DNA from: CAWJMN01 sp963844055
GTDB lineage: Bacteria; Planctomycetota; Planctomycetia; Pirellulales; Pirellulaceae
Length of the DNA stretch: 64,000 bases
Direction of reading: 5' to 3'
Assembly: GCA_963844055.1 (NCBI GenBank)
Contig: CAWJMN010000001.1
Span: 2,046,001 to 2,110,000 of the forward strand
The number at the start of each line of letters is the position of its first letter. Positions within the stretch are counted from its first letter, which is position 1. Below, piece after piece: positions 1 to 9,635 of the stretch. The translations under genes were made by a program, and so were the position numbers. The notes beneath the pieces were generated by a model. It saw nothing but the letters and a program-made list of their open reading frames with translations, ran no database searches and was not told where the DNA came from.

Positions 1-1615
1 TCAGGAATCGGATCCCATTGAAGACAAACACGGGAAAGCTGCGATCACGGAACCAGTCGGTGTTGTATTCCGTTTGCCCATCCACGGAGCGGACAATTTC
101 AAAGCCCAGCACCGCATCTTGGTACCCTTGCCGTGGCGCGACCACATACAGGGGACCTTGGCTTGAATCGATCAACGTGATGGCGCCTTGCGGGCCTTCG
201 ATCGGAGTCGCGGTGTAGATCAACAGGTCCACAACGTTGAGTAGCTGTGACAGCGGATGGCTGCCATCAACATCGGTCACAAAGAGCAAGTCGTTTTTTA
301 CGGTGGATTTGTTTTCCTTCCAGCCCGCACTTTCTGGCGGACGAGTACCGATAAACAGCGTGCTGCATTCCGGCATGCTCGGAGGGGCACATTGGTCGTA
401 GATAATGACGTCCCAAATGCCCAGTTGTGCCTTCTGCTGATAATCGGGCGTCGTCAGGAACGTCGGCGCTTCTGTCTGAACTTGGGCAAACCGCTTTACT
501 TCCTCAGTGTCTAGTGCAATTTGTAGTGGCTGATTGTTGCCCGGGGTGACGAGCAAAATCTTGGCTTGGCGAGATTCGCTGACGATCACCTGCGCTTGAT
601 TGTCCGCAGCGAGTTGGTCATTGTGGTTGAGAACTAATTTGAGGATCCCTCCCTCCAAATCCTTTAGCTCGAACTTGAGACCTTGGCTGCCCGGAGGCTT
701 GTCGGCCCCTACACGACCGGGGATTTCCAATCGCTGAGCATCTAGCAGTTCATCATCGAGCATCAAATTGGCGTCAAGGCTAACGGCGCTGGGTCCAAAA
801 TTCTCCACACGAGCGAACACTTGTAGTTCACCCTGTTTATTTGGATTTCTTTCCGCATTGAAGGCCACGATCGCGGTGTTCTCAAACGCCTCTTTTCCTA
901 CCTGCATGTATTGCGGGTCTAGATTTCCAAGTTTGAAATTGGGAATCGATGCAAAACCACCGTCGGAAAAGATGTACATCGTCGCAGGCATCGCCTCGGC
1001 CGCATTGGTATCCTCACCCGCAACGCCCGTTTGACCGGGATTTGCCAGGCCGGACGCTGCGCGGAGTGCCTCGCTCATGTCGCTGGGGTGGTTGGTCTGC
1101 TCAATCAGGTCGAGGCGGGTCCGCAGTAGGTTGCGATTGTCCGTAAAGGGTTGTTCCACCTTGGCAGCGGTCGAAAAGCTGATCACCATCGCTGCGTCAC
1201 CCGACTTCATCTGATCAATCAGGGATATCGCTTGACGTTTTGCCTCCGCAAGCCGTGTGGGGCTTACGTCGGTTGCTGCCATGCTGGCAGAAGTGTCGAT
1301 GAGAAAGATGAAGCGTTGGCCCACTAATTCGGTTCCGCGCCAACCTGGCCGCAGCAATGCAATTACGATTAGCGTGACAAGCAAAAGTTGTAGGAACAAA
1401 AGCAAGTTCTGGCGAAGCCGTTGCCATAGTGAATTGACGTGCAAGTCCTCGATCGTCTTGCTCCACAGGTAAGTACTGGGAACGGCGAGAGGTTTGCGTT
1501 TCAGCTTGAGAAAATATAGCGCTAGGATGGCTGGGGGCACTAGAGCAAGCAGCGACCACTGACCCAGTGTCAGGGTGTTGATGAAGTCGCCGATAAGGAA
1601 CACAGGGCCAAACAT
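1..1615 (-). CDS. BatA-like von Willebrand factor A membrane protein (C-terminus cut by window edge)
   Basis: The reading frame is open from an ATG at 1613-1615 to the left edge, about 538 codons, so the C-terminus is missing. Residues about 20-37 and 70-88 are two hydrophobic segments, and the first is followed by a Lys/Arg-rich stretch as in the BatA N-terminal domain. A VWA domain follows with the MIDAS motif DTSAS at residues 107-111. A long extracytoplasmic region comes after it. Families of this kind are membrane-anchored metal-ion-dependent adhesion domains that work with MoxR ATPases. It is the last gene seen of the minus-strand cluster VWA/GATase - MoxR - DUF58 - BatA-like, 55 bases after the DUF58 stop. 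The family call is firm; the exact substrate or partner is unknown. Confidence 0.85.
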   Translation of the reverse strand, partial: MFGPVFLIGDFINTLTLGQWSLLALVPPAILALYFLKLKRKPLAVPSTYLWSKTIEDLHVNSLWQRLRQNLLLFLQLLLVTLIVIALLRPGWRGTELVGQRFIFLIDTSASMAATDVSPTRLAEAKRQAISLIDQMKSGDAAMVISFSTAAKVEQPFTDNRNLLRTRLDLIEQTNHPSDMSEALRAASGLANPGQTGVAGEDTNAAEAMPATMYIFSDGGFASIPNFKLGNLDPQYMQVGKEAFENTAIVAFNAERNPNKQGELQVFARVENFGPSAVSLDANLMLDDELLDAQRLEIPGRVGADKPPGSQGLKFELKDLEGGILKLVLNHNDQLAADNQAQVIVSESRQAKILLVTPGNNQPLQIALDTEEVKRFAQVQTEAPTFLTTPDYQQKAQLGIWDVIIYDQCAPPSMPECSTLFIGTRPPESAGWKENKSTVKNDLLFVTDVDGSHPLSQLLNVVDLLIYTATPIEGPQGAITLIDSSQGPLYVVAPRQGYQDAVLGFEIVRSVDGQTEYNTDWFRDRSFPVFVFNGIRFL

Positions 1616-1670
1616 ACGTTCGTGGATCTTCGCGAAATAGTGAAACAGGGAAGGGGCTATCGTCCGGAGC

Positions 1671-2561
1671 CTATCGTACGAGTCCTCGCTTACGCAAATA
1701 ATTTCCAACGATCGTATCAACGCTAGTAGCGGTGCTAGTCATCAAGTAGCTCATGCCTCGGCGAGTGCAAAAGTCGCGTGCGCCTCCTACAAAAGTGGCC
1801 AAGGTCCGTTGGTACTTTTCTAAAAGGGGGCGGCTAACAGTCACTTCGGCAATGTCATTATCTTCGCAGTCGACAAGTTGTAGATCGCCCTGCAGGTCGG
1901 GAGTCAGCTCTTCTGGGCTAAGCACATGAATGACATACACATCCATCTGCTGTGCCATCAGGAACCGAAGTGCCTTTTCATAGCCCTCTTTATCCATCAG
2001 GTCGGTGATAAGGATCAAAATCCCTTTGCCACTATTTCGAATGGCAAAGTTCTTTACGCCCTCGGCAAGCGAGATATTGGCTTCGGTTCCGAGCCCCTCT
2101 AAGTACTCGGTCATCCGCCAAACACTGCTTCGGCCCCGTAGCGTGGGGCTTGCTTGTCGGTGGGAAGTGGCGAGCGTCTCGATCTTGACCCGATCAGATC
2201 GTACTAGGCCGATAAAACCGAGTGCCGCCGCAAGTTGCTTAGCATATTGCAACTTGCTTGGTTCGCCAAAGTCCATGCTGGCGCTGGTATCGATCAAGGC
2301 ATAAAAGTGCAGGTCTTCCTCTTCGAGAAAGAGCTTCAAAAACAGTTTGTCGAGCCGCGCGTATAGGTTCCAATCCAAGAAGCGCAGGTCATCCCCCGCA
2401 ACGTAATTGCGATAGTCGGCGAATTCGACGCTTTGCCCCTTGCGATTGCTGCGACGCTCCCCTTTCATCCGGCCACGAAAGATCTTTCGGCTAACAAGCT
2501 CCAGTCGCTCTAGCTGCGAGAGCAGGCTCGGCGAAAGTAGTGGCTCAGAGGTATTCTTCAT
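1671..2561 (-). CDS. DUF58 domain protein with VWA-like fold
   Basis: This 296-residue protein carries the DUF58 signature at residues 47-81: EFADYRNY, then GDDLRFLDWN, then YAR, then LFLKLFLEEE. A VWA-type metal site (DTSAS, residues 91-95) follows. It has no signal peptide or membrane segment, so it should be cytoplasmic. DUF58 proteins are nearly always encoded next to a MoxR ATPase and VWA membrane proteins, and that is the case here, with MoxR 77 bases upstream and the BatA-like gene 55 bases downstream. The pair is thought to act as an AAA+ chaperone with a VWA adaptor in assembling or activating envelope complexes. The client is unknown. Confidence 0.9.
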   Translation of the reverse strand: MKNTSEPLLSPSLLSQLERLELVSRKIFRGRMKGERRSNRKGQSVEFADYRNYVAGDDLRFLDWNLYARLDKLFLKLFLEEEDLHFYALIDTSASMDFGEPSKLQYAKQLAAALGFIGLVRSDRVKIETLATSHRQASPTLRGRSSVWRMTEYLEGLGTEANISLAEGVKNFAIRNSGKGILILITDLMDKEGYEKALRFLMAQQMDVYVIHVLSPEELTPDLQGDLQLVDCEDNDIAEVTVSRPLLEKYQRTLATFVGGARDFCTRRGMSYLMTSTATSVDTIVGNYLRKRGLVR

Positions 2562-2638
2562 GGCATTGCAGACAAAAGGGGAGGGGACCTAGATCAGCAG
2601 CGGTCGGCCAGAAATGGGTTTGGCTAACCTTAAGCTCG

Positions 2639-3670
2639 CTACTTTGCGAGAGAGGCCTTCACTGGAGAATCATCGCCCTTCTCTGGCAGCTTTTCCAAGA
2701 TCTCCAGCAGCACCGAATCGGTCGAAAGACCTTCTGCTTGCGCTTCGAAGTTGAGCACGACGCGGTGCCGCATGGCGGGTAAGTAGACACGCCGTACATC
2801 TTCAAAGCTGACGTTGTATCGCCCTTCAAGCAGCGCCCTGACCTTCGAAGCGAGAGCCAACGTTTGCGCTCCACGAGGGCTGCTTCCCCAGCGAAGGTAC
2901 TTGTTGGTAACAGGCAAAGCAAATTCCCCTTCGGGATGCGTGGCAAGCGTGAGCCGGACAATATAGTCCTGCACATGCTGCGCAAGGACAACCTGCCGCA
3001 CGAGTTGTTGCCACTTGCGGATTTCCGTCCCATCCATGACCTTCTTGGGTTCAATCGTCACGCCGCGCGTGGTGCGATCAATAACCGTGGCAAGGTCTTG
3101 GCGAGTGGAATAGCCAACAACCAACTTGAACAAGAAGCGGTCCAGTTGTGCTTCAGGAAGCGGATACGTTCCCTCTTGCTCAATGGGGTTTTGCGTGGCC
3201 ATCACAAAGAATGGCTTTTCGAGCGTGTATCGTACGCCGCCGATAGTGACCGTCCCTTCTTGCATCGTCTCCAGCAGGGCTGACTGTGTCTTGGGGGTAG
3301 CACGATTGATTTCGTCCGCCAGACAAATCTGTGTGAAGATCGGCCCTCGTTGGAATTCGAACTGCCGCCGTCCATCGGGCGATTCGACAATCATGTTGGT
3401 TCCAAGAATGTCGGAAGGCATCAAGTCGGGAGTGAACTGAATGCGGTTGAACTTCAGATCGAGTGCTTCCGCCAGGGTGCGAACCAGCAGCGTTTTGCCC
3501 AGACCCGGCACCCCTTCCAGGAGGGCGTGCCCGCCGATAAACATGCAGGTTAGCACGCCATGGACGATTTCGTCGTGTCCAACGATCGTTCGGCCAATTT
3601 CCTCCTTCACGGCTTGATAGCGTGTACGGAACTCTTCTGCCTGCTGGGTTAGCGAATCACCGATACTCAT
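2639..3670 (-). CDS. MoxR family AAA+ ATPase
   Basis: From the chosen ATG at 3668-3670 the protein is 343 residues. An upstream ATG at 3691 is in frame, but GGAG lies at good distance before 3670. Walker A is GVPGLGKT at residues 53-60. Walker B with sensor region reads LADEINRATPKTQSALLETM, and MATQNPIEQEGTYPLPEAQL is a MoxR-type signature. The protein is soluble. MoxR ATPases act as chaperones that insert metals or activate partner complexes with VWA proteins; the DUF58 and VWA genes on both sides fit this. The whole cluster reads in one direction with short gaps and is probably one operon. Confidence 0.93.
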   Translation of the reverse strand: MSIGDSLTQQAEEFRTRYQAVKEEIGRTIVGHDEIVHGVLTCMFIGGHALLEGVPGLGKTLLVRTLAEALDLKFNRIQFTPDLMPSDILGTNMIVESPDGRRQFEFQRGPIFTQICLADEINRATPKTQSALLETMQEGTVTIGGVRYTLEKPFFVMATQNPIEQEGTYPLPEAQLDRFLFKLVVGYSTRQDLATVIDRTTRGVTIEPKKVMDGTEIRKWQQLVRQVVLAQHVQDYIVRLTLATHPEGEFALPVTNKYLRWGSSPRGAQTLALASKVRALLEGRYNVSFEDVRRVYLPAMRHRVVLNFEAQAEGLSTDSVLLEILEKLPEKGDDSPVKASLAK

Positions 3671-3764
3671 GGAATCTCCGTCGGGGAGCAATAAACAAAT
3701 GGGCTATTGGGAAAAGGAAAGTGTCGAAAGCCATGGATAACGCCTGACACTCGTTAGGCTGGTG

Positions 3765-6359
3765 CTATTTTTGGGAGTCCTTCTGTGCCTTACGTTTGGC
3801 CGCCAGTAGACGTTCGGTATAGGTATCTTCTTCTTTGGCTGGACCGGTTCCACTGGTGACAGGGCCGGTTCGCTTGGTTTCCGGAGGCGGGGCCCCGCCG
3901 GATGCCGCTTCCAGGATTTCGGCAGTGGACTTTTGATCTGCGTCGGCTTGGGGACCAACGGTGGGCTCAAACCGTGTGGCCGCGCGGCGTTCGTCGATCT
4001 GTTGCGAGATCGCCTCTTTCTTCATCCGCAGCCGCTGCATTGCTTCATTGGGTGCTTCGGTGGCAGGGCGTCGCAGCAGTTTTACAGCCAACCAATCACG
4101 CAGCGTGCGAACCCATTCAAACGAGATGGCGACTCGCCGGATCATCACATCAAAAAAGAACAGTCCCGCCGTCAGCAGCAGAACCAGCGGCCATACATCC
4201 TGGCTACTGACCGCCTTGGGAAGCGAACGGCGGAAGGTGTCGACCTTGACGAGTTGATCGAGTGAGTCGGTTTGGAGTTCCCCTTGAATGACCGTGCCAA
4301 CCTCGCCCCCCTTGGGTTTTAGGGCTGCCAGGTTTTCAAGTAGAACGCCGTTAGAAGCATGTTGGCGATACTCAGCGGAATAGGGAACATCGATGCCGGC
4401 GAGAATGGGGGCAGAGCCCTTTTTGCCCGTCTGGATCGCAAGCAAATAGCTGCCCGATTTGTCGGCAGCAAACTCCCCTACGTAGCGCCCGGGAGCTTCC
4501 TGCCGCAGTGATAGTTGTAGGTCTTCCAAGTCGGGGCCTGTCCCGGCAGCGCTCATATTGAGAAAGTTTAAGAACTGGTCCTCTTTGTCGAGTGCGGTGA
4601 CAACAACGCGAACCTTGCCATCCTTCACATCGCTGGCGACGCTGAACTTGCCCCCTTCTTGGTCTTCATTGATGGGACGCATTGTCCAGCGTACGACTTG
4701 GCTAAAGAATTTGTCGTAGTTTGACCAAGCCGTCCAGCTATTCGCCCATGCAGCACCGCCATCCGTGGTTACAACGGCCGTCCGACCAGCGCCATAGGTC
4801 CAGCCAGCCAGGATCGTATTATTGGAGGGGTCTTCCTTCGTGTCCGCCCGTAGCAAAACTTCGACCAGCGGGTTCTCTTTAACGGTTGTCAGCACAAATC
4901 CCTTTACCGGCGGAATGTCGCTGGTGATGGTTCCCAGCATCTCATGCTGTTTTTGTCCTGCGTTGACAACAATGGGAATTCCCGAGGCGTCTTCTTTCAC
5001 AAGGGGACGTGCAACACGTCGAGCTTCAATCGCAAAAATACGAGGTAGCGCTTTTGGATTGGTGACAACATAGTATTTGCCCCCGGTGCCACTGGCGATG
5101 TCTTGCAATGCTTTGTGCCCGGCCGGGCCATGCGCACCGACTGCCACGGTGCTCACCTTGATTTGGGCCTTTTTAAACTGGCTGATGATCCCTGTACTGG
5201 CCGGTGTAGGGTCGCCGTCACTGATGATGATGCAGTGCTTTACCGATGCAGGGCAGGCCACCATGTCTTTCAGCGTCATTCGCATCGCCGGCTCAAAATC
5301 CGGCATGTCACCGGGTTGCATGCGATCAATGCGTGCCATCATCGACTTCTGCTGGTCACCCACTTGCGCCAGGCCCTTCGGCCATAGCCAAGCCTCTTTC
5401 GCGGTAAAATTGTCCCAGTGAACAACCCCGCAAAAGTCCATCGGCCCCAGTACACGCAATGCTTCTTGGCCAATCACCTTTTGCCAGTGATTCCCTTCCG
5501 GAATTTCCGAAGCGTGCATCATCATCGCGAGTGCGCCAACTGCCCGAACTTTGGAATTCTTGATCTGGAAATCGACGGGCATCGCCTTTTCCAATGCGGT
5601 ATTGGTCCATCCGCCCGCCCCAAAGCTATTCGCGCCACCAATCATCACCAGACCGCATCCAAACTGCTCGGTATTGCGTACCAGCATCTGAATTTGCTCA
5701 TCCGAGAACCCATCACTGGCTAAGATTGCGCCGGTGCTGTCGTCAACGCGGATATTACCCCGCTTGGTATTGGCCAGCACAACACAGTCATACGACTGAA
5801 GCTCGGCTAGAGAGCTAAAAAGTCGCGCAGTAGAGCGAACATCGACTTCGATGTTCATCTTTTGCAAGCTGTTGACGAGTGGCCCAAAGTCTCCCTTGTT
5901 CTCATCCTCTTCGATCAGCAAGACTCGACCTTTTCCACGCACATGGGTGAAGGCCGTGGCTGCATTGTTTTGCGAAAGCAAGTCGTCAGTGCTGTCTTCT
6001 GGTATGAAGCGGGCCTCGTACGTGTAAGCAGCGGGCGAATCAATCTGATGTTCAAACGTCTTGACTGACTTGCCCGGTGGAAGATCGAGTACCTCTTCGA
6101 CCAGCACTTCTTCATTGTCGCCAAACCGCCGCATGACTCGCAGTTTGCCGCGCACCGTTTTGCCGGGAGCCCCATCATCATCCGTAGCGTTCGTCTGATT
6201 CAGCAACACAACGCGCGCTTCGAACTTTTGTCCACGCCGGATGTCGGAAGGTAGGACGATCTTCTCCACAGCGACTTCTGCCGTCGTGGGAATCTGAATC
6301 GGCACGACATCGATCCCAATGCCGCGTTCAACCAGCATGCTGAGCCTTAGTGCGTGCAT
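3765..6359 (-). CDS. VWA and glutamine-amidotransferase-like membrane protein, 3' part after a frameshift
   Basis: This 864-codon frame encodes the bulk of a large envelope protein whose first part lies in another frame (6328-6906). It starts inside a VWA domain: the last strand, GIGIDVVPI, appears right after the frame change. CARDB-like beta domains follow, then a GATase1-like segment (VLLIEEDENKGDF, then MIGGANSFGAGGWTNTALE). A second VWA-like segment contains IIISDGDPTPASTG. Near the C-terminus VWPLVLLLTAGLFFFDVMI is a membrane span, followed by a charged cytoplasmic tail. Full-length homologues of this architecture are common in planctomycetes beside MoxR. The ATG at 6359 is probably not a natural start. 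MoxR begins 95 bases downstream. Confidence 0.8.
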   Translation of the reverse strand: MHALRLSMLVERGIGIDVVPIQIPTTAEVAVEKIVLPSDIRRGQKFEARVVLLNQTNATDDDGAPGKTVRGKLRVMRRFGDNEEVLVEEVLDLPPGKSVKTFEHQIDSPAAYTYEARFIPEDSTDDLLSQNNAATAFTHVRGKGRVLLIEEDENKGDFGPLVNSLQKMNIEVDVRSTARLFSSLAELQSYDCVVLANTKRGNIRVDDSTGAILASDGFSDEQIQMLVRNTEQFGCGLVMIGGANSFGAGGWTNTALEKAMPVDFQIKNSKVRAVGALAMMMHASEIPEGNHWQKVIGQEALRVLGPMDFCGVVHWDNFTAKEAWLWPKGLAQVGDQQKSMMARIDRMQPGDMPDFEPAMRMTLKDMVACPASVKHCIIISDGDPTPASTGIISQFKKAQIKVSTVAVGAHGPAGHKALQDIASGTGGKYYVVTNPKALPRIFAIEARRVARPLVKEDASGIPIVVNAGQKQHEMLGTITSDIPPVKGFVLTTVKENPLVEVLLRADTKEDPSNNTILAGWTYGAGRTAVVTTDGGAAWANSWTAWSNYDKFFSQVVRWTMRPINEDQEGGKFSVASDVKDGKVRVVVTALDKEDQFLNFLNMSAAGTGPDLEDLQLSLRQEAPGRYVGEFAADKSGSYLLAIQTGKKGSAPILAGIDVPYSAEYRQHASNGVLLENLAALKPKGGEVGTVIQGELQTDSLDQLVKVDTFRRSLPKAVSSQDVWPLVLLLTAGLFFFDVMIRRVAISFEWVRTLRDWLAVKLLRRPATEAPNEAMQRLRMKKEAISQQIDERRAATRFEPTVGPQADADQKSTAEILEAASGGAPPPETKRTGPVTSGTGPAKEEDTYTERLLAAKRKAQKDSQK

Positions 6360-6906
6360 CCCCCAGGTTTTCGTTGCCGTCCGTAACGATCACAACCCGC
6401 TTGGCCGAATCCTCAGGAAAGGAAGCAAGGGCCAGCTTCAGCGCGGACTCAATGCTGGTGGCGTCAGTCCGAACTTGGGAAAGGCTTTCCAGGTTTCCAA
6501 CGCTGCGAATGGCATCCGCCAGGGGAGGATACTCGATTGTGGCTTCCCGCCCAAAGATGATCACGCCCGCTTTATCTTCGCTGGCTGACTTGAGGTCTCC
6601 CTTACGACGATGAAGTTCTACTTCCTTCATCACGTACTTAATCATGGCGTCGCGCGTAGCGCGAGGAATACTCTCGGATTGGTCCAGCAGATACAAAACG
6701 GTGACACGGTCGCTCACGCGCCGCAGCTGCACTTCGGCAAGTGCCAAGATCAACATGCCAAACACAATTGAGCGCAGTGCCAACGACAATAAGCGACGTG
6801 AAGTCCCCAGCCCGGCCAGGCTGCGATAGCTCAATGCCCAAAGGACTGGCAAAAATGCCAGTAAGAGCAAATACAAAGGTCGGTCGAAACCAATTTGCCA
6901 GCCCAT
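6328..6906 (-). CDS. VWA and glutamine-amidotransferase-like membrane protein, 5' part before a frameshift
   Basis: This fragment holds the start of the large VWA protein. Two membrane spans lie in the first 60 residues (LYLLLLAFLPVLWALSY and ALRSIVFGMLILALAEV), then the VWA domain begins with the MIDAS motif DQSES. The domain runs through VVIVTDGNENLGDA and then meets a TGA at 6328-6330, while the neighbouring frame continues the same domain with VERGIGIDVVPI. One missing base near 6331-6340 would restore a single reading frame of about 1040 residues. I chose the ATG at 6906 because GGGAA lies just upstream; TTG 6936 and ATG 6918 are alternatives. It is the first gene of the MoxR cluster. 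Confidence 0.75.
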   Translation of the reverse strand: MGWQIGFDRPLYLLLLAFLPVLWALSYRSLAGLGTSRRLLSLALRSIVFGMLILALAEVQLRRVSDRVTVLYLLDQSESIPRATRDAMIKYVMKEVELHRRKGDLKSASEDKAGVIIFGREATIEYPPLADAIRSVGNLESLSQVRTDATSIESALKLALASFPEDSAKRVVIVTDGNENLGDARTKAQHAG

Positions 6907-7090
6907 TGCGATTCCCATGACCTGGTGTCGCCGCAAAACCTCTCTGCGAACGCTTTTAATCTCTGCGAGCCATAAGCATCGAACGGCTTACGTGGCCTGC
7001 ACTTGCCTAGCCCGAAAAGCCAAGCTCAAAACCTCTGTCGAGTGTAACCTTTGGCCGTGTGCATTCCCACTGTAGAGGGAATAAATTTAG

Positions 7091-8152
7091 CTACAACCGG
7101 AATTGTTGCACCCGGTGATTATAGGTGTCGAGTACGAAGCAGTTCCCTTGCGAATCCTGGACAATTCCCCAGGGCTGATCCAGTTCGCCCGGCTGGCGTC
7201 CATTATGCCCCCAAGAACCGATAAACTCCCCCTCTTCCGTAAACTTCGAAACACGGTGGTTTCCAAATTCGCAAAGGTAAACATGGCCTTTGCCATCAAG
7301 CCAGATGTCGTACGGGTAACGTAACTTCCCTGGTTCTGTCCCTTCCGAGCCCCAGGTCTTCACGAGTTTGGCCTTAGAGCCTGACGCATCAAATACCTGA
7401 ATGCGATGGTTGCAAGCGTCCGCAACCCATAAATGGTCCTGCTTATCAATGGCCAGCTTTTGCGGTCGCATGAACGATCCCGGTTCACTTCCATGGCCAC
7501 CCCATTCCAGCAGGTATTTTCGCTCGGGCGAGAATTTCTGAACCTTGTCGAACTCGCCGTAGGCCGAAACATAAAAATTGCCGGCCGAATCCTGGACGCA
7601 GTCAGTCACAAAGCTAAACTCTCCAGGCCCGCCGCCGCAAACGCCCCCGATCGTCTCTTCTTCCAGCAGTTTTCCGTCGGGAGTGTAGGTAAGGACACGA
7701 AAGTAGTGCGTATCAGCCACCATGAGGTTGCCGGCATGGTTAAATGCAAGGCCGGACGGCTTGCCGTTGGCAAATTCCGGTGTTTGCCAGCCCCGTAAGT
7801 AGTTTCCCTTCGTGTCAAAAACTTGGATTCGTGGGGTGATATCAACAATGTAAAGCAGGTCAGCACCATCGATAGCAATCGCCCGCGGCTTTTGTAGTCG
7901 GCCTGGCAAAGATCCCCGCCGCCCCCAAATGGCGTCCGGCTCCTGCTTAGCACTGGCAGGGCCAAGCCCCCAATAACCGCCGCACCCGGTCAATGGCCCT
8001 CCGATTATTCCCACTGCGCACGCGGTAGCGCATTTCCCCAGCCAAGTTCGTCGGCTGGCAATGGGCTTGCGTGTAATGCACGGTTCTTTAGAGGGAGCTG
8101 GGGCCATGGGCTTGATTCTAACTCGCAAGGGGGTGGGTAAGCGACAACCCAT
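7091..8152 (-). CDS. NHL-repeat lipoprotein
   Basis: The protein of up to 353 residues is built of NHL repeats forming a beta-propeller. Recurrent units are seen, such as LRYPYDIWLDGKGHVYLCEF, FGNHRVSKF, QPWGIVQDSQGNCFVLDTYN and HRVQQF at the end. The N-terminal region has a basic stretch, a short hydrophobic core and a lipobox-like LTGC, so it is probably exported and lipidated. The true start may be the second Met at 8104 (MAPAPSKEP), which gives a shorter basic region; no clear ribosome-binding site decides this. NHL propellers bind proteins, peptidoglycan or other ligands. It is a single gene, divergent from tyrS. Function is otherwise unknown. Confidence 0.8.
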   Translation of the reverse strand: MGCRLPTPLRVRIKPMAPAPSKEPCITRKPIASRRTWLGKCATACAVGIIGGPLTGCGGYWGLGPASAKQEPDAIWGRRGSLPGRLQKPRAIAIDGADLLYIVDITPRIQVFDTKGNYLRGWQTPEFANGKPSGLAFNHAGNLMVADTHYFRVLTYTPDGKLLEEETIGGVCGGGPGEFSFVTDCVQDSAGNFYVSAYGEFDKVQKFSPERKYLLEWGGHGSEPGSFMRPQKLAIDKQDHLWVADACNHRIQVFDASGSKAKLVKTWGSEGTEPGKLRYPYDIWLDGKGHVYLCEFGNHRVSKFTEEGEFIGSWGHNGRQPGELDQPWGIVQDSQGNCFVLDTYNHRVQQFRL

Positions 8153-8318
8153 TTTAAAATAGGAGGTTAGGAAGGCAATTCGAACCCTGCCAGTCCGCTA
8201 GACAGGCTCCGCTGAGTCGGGTTGAATCAAGGGAGGTTTCTGCGGCACTAGACTTAAATAACTGCCGCCAGTAGTTGCTGCAAATGATTTCCCTTTCCCT
8301 TAGAAGAAACGTCCGTTC

Positions 8319-9593
8319 ATGGCCTTTTTTCCTGATCTTGTCTGGCGGGGTTTGGTGCATCAGTCCACAGCGCCGGAGTTTTTGCCAGAGTGGCTTGGTT
8401 CAGGGCCTCGCACGCTTTATTGCGGCTTTGATCCCACGGCGGACAGTTTGCACGTCGGATCGCTGCTTCCCGTGATGATGCTGCGCCGTTTCCAAAAGGC
8501 AGGCCACCGCCCTATTGCCTTGGTCGGCGGAGCTACGGGCATGATTGGCGACCCAAGCTTCAAGACGGATGAGCGCAAGCTACTCAATGAAGAACAGCTA
8601 CAGGTGAATGTGGCTGGCATTGAGGGGCAGCTTCGAAAGTTCCTCGATTTTGATGGCCCAAGCGGTGCCACTCTGGTCAATAATTTTGACTGGATGAAGG
8701 ACTTTAGCTTCCTGCGGTTCTTGCGCGACGTGGGAAAGCATTTTCCCGTCAATGCCATGCTTGCCAAGGACAGCATCAAGGGGCGACTCGATCGCGAAAG
8801 TGGCATTAGCTACACCGAGTTCAGCTACATGCTTTTGCAAGCCTACGACTTTGTGGTCCTGAATCAAAAGCTGGGCTGCGAGCTTCAAATTGGTGGCAGC
8901 GACCAGTGGGGTAACATTACCGCCGGCATCGATCTCGGTCGGCGTATGAGCGGTGTCCAGCTTTACGGCATGACCTGTCCGCTTCTCCTTACTAGCGAAG
9001 GAAAGAAGATGGGAAAGACCGAGAAGGGCTCAGTCTTCCTCTCGCCGGAACGAACGTCGCCGTACGCCTTCTATCAATACTGGGTCAATGTGGCAGATGC
9101 TGATACGGCCGGTGCGCTCCGATTCTTGACGGAAATCCCCCGCGAAGAGATCGAGGCGCTCGATGTGTCTCGGGAAACCCAGCCCCACTTGCGCCAAAGC
9201 CAACTGCGACTGGCTGAGGAAATCACGCGGATGGTGCATGGTGATGCGGGACTGGCTTCCGCAAAGCGTGCGACGGAGATCTTCTTCGGAGCAGAAATTG
9301 AAAACCTGAATGACAGCCAACTATCGGAAATCTTTGCAGATGTTCCCAGCAAGTCCCTTCCCAAGGACAAGCTGTCGGGCAACGGTTTGCCGCTGATCGA
9401 GGCCTTTGTGGCAGCAGAGCTCTGCAAGAATAACTCCGAAGCTCGCCGCGTGATTGAGCAGGGGGGAGCCTACGTCAACAATCGTCGCCGGGATGGTATT
9501 GCTACGGTCTTAACGACGGCAGACCTTGCCAGTGAAACGGTCATGGTTTTGCGGAGCGGCAAAAAGAAGTATGGACTTCTCAAGTTCATCTAA
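8319..9593 (+). CDS. tyrS: tyrosine--tRNA ligase
   Basis: This 424-residue protein charges tRNA-Tyr. The class I signature HIGH appears as HVGS at residues 45-48 after YCGFDPTADSL. The tyrosine-site segment GGSDQWGN is at 192-199, and KMSKS is present as KMGKT at 230-234. The C-terminal 60 residues form an S4 RNA-binding domain (VIEQGGAYVNNRR). Length and domain order match bacterial TyrRS. No T-box leader was recognised in the 150 bases upstream. A small conserved gene follows 42 bases downstream and may be co-transcribed. Confidence 0.97.
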   Translation: MAFFPDLVWRGLVHQSTAPEFLPEWLGSGPRTLYCGFDPTADSLHVGSLLPVMMLRRFQKAGHRPIALVGGATGMIGDPSFKTDERKLLNEEQLQVNVAGIEGQLRKFLDFDGPSGATLVNNFDWMKDFSFLRFLRDVGKHFPVNAMLAKDSIKGRLDRESGISYTEFSYMLLQAYDFVVLNQKLGCELQIGGSDQWGNITAGIDLGRRMSGVQLYGMTCPLLLTSEGKKMGKTEKGSVFLSPERTSPYAFYQYWVNVADADTAGALRFLTEIPREEIEALDVSRETQPHLRQSQLRLAEEITRMVHGDAGLASAKRATEIFFGAEIENLNDSQLSEIFADVPSKSLPKDKLSGNGLPLIEAFVAAELCKNNSEARRVIEQGGAYVNNRRRDGIATVLTTADLASETVMVLRSGKKKYGLLKFI

Positions 9594-9635
9594 CTCCTTT
9601 TTCACGTCCACAAGTTGTTGCAAGGAGCCACTGTC

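Noticed and set aside
8160..8318. T-box leader or tRNA-like element upstream of tyrS
   Set aside because: No T-box sequence, no cloverleaf and no GGTTCRA arm could be fitted.
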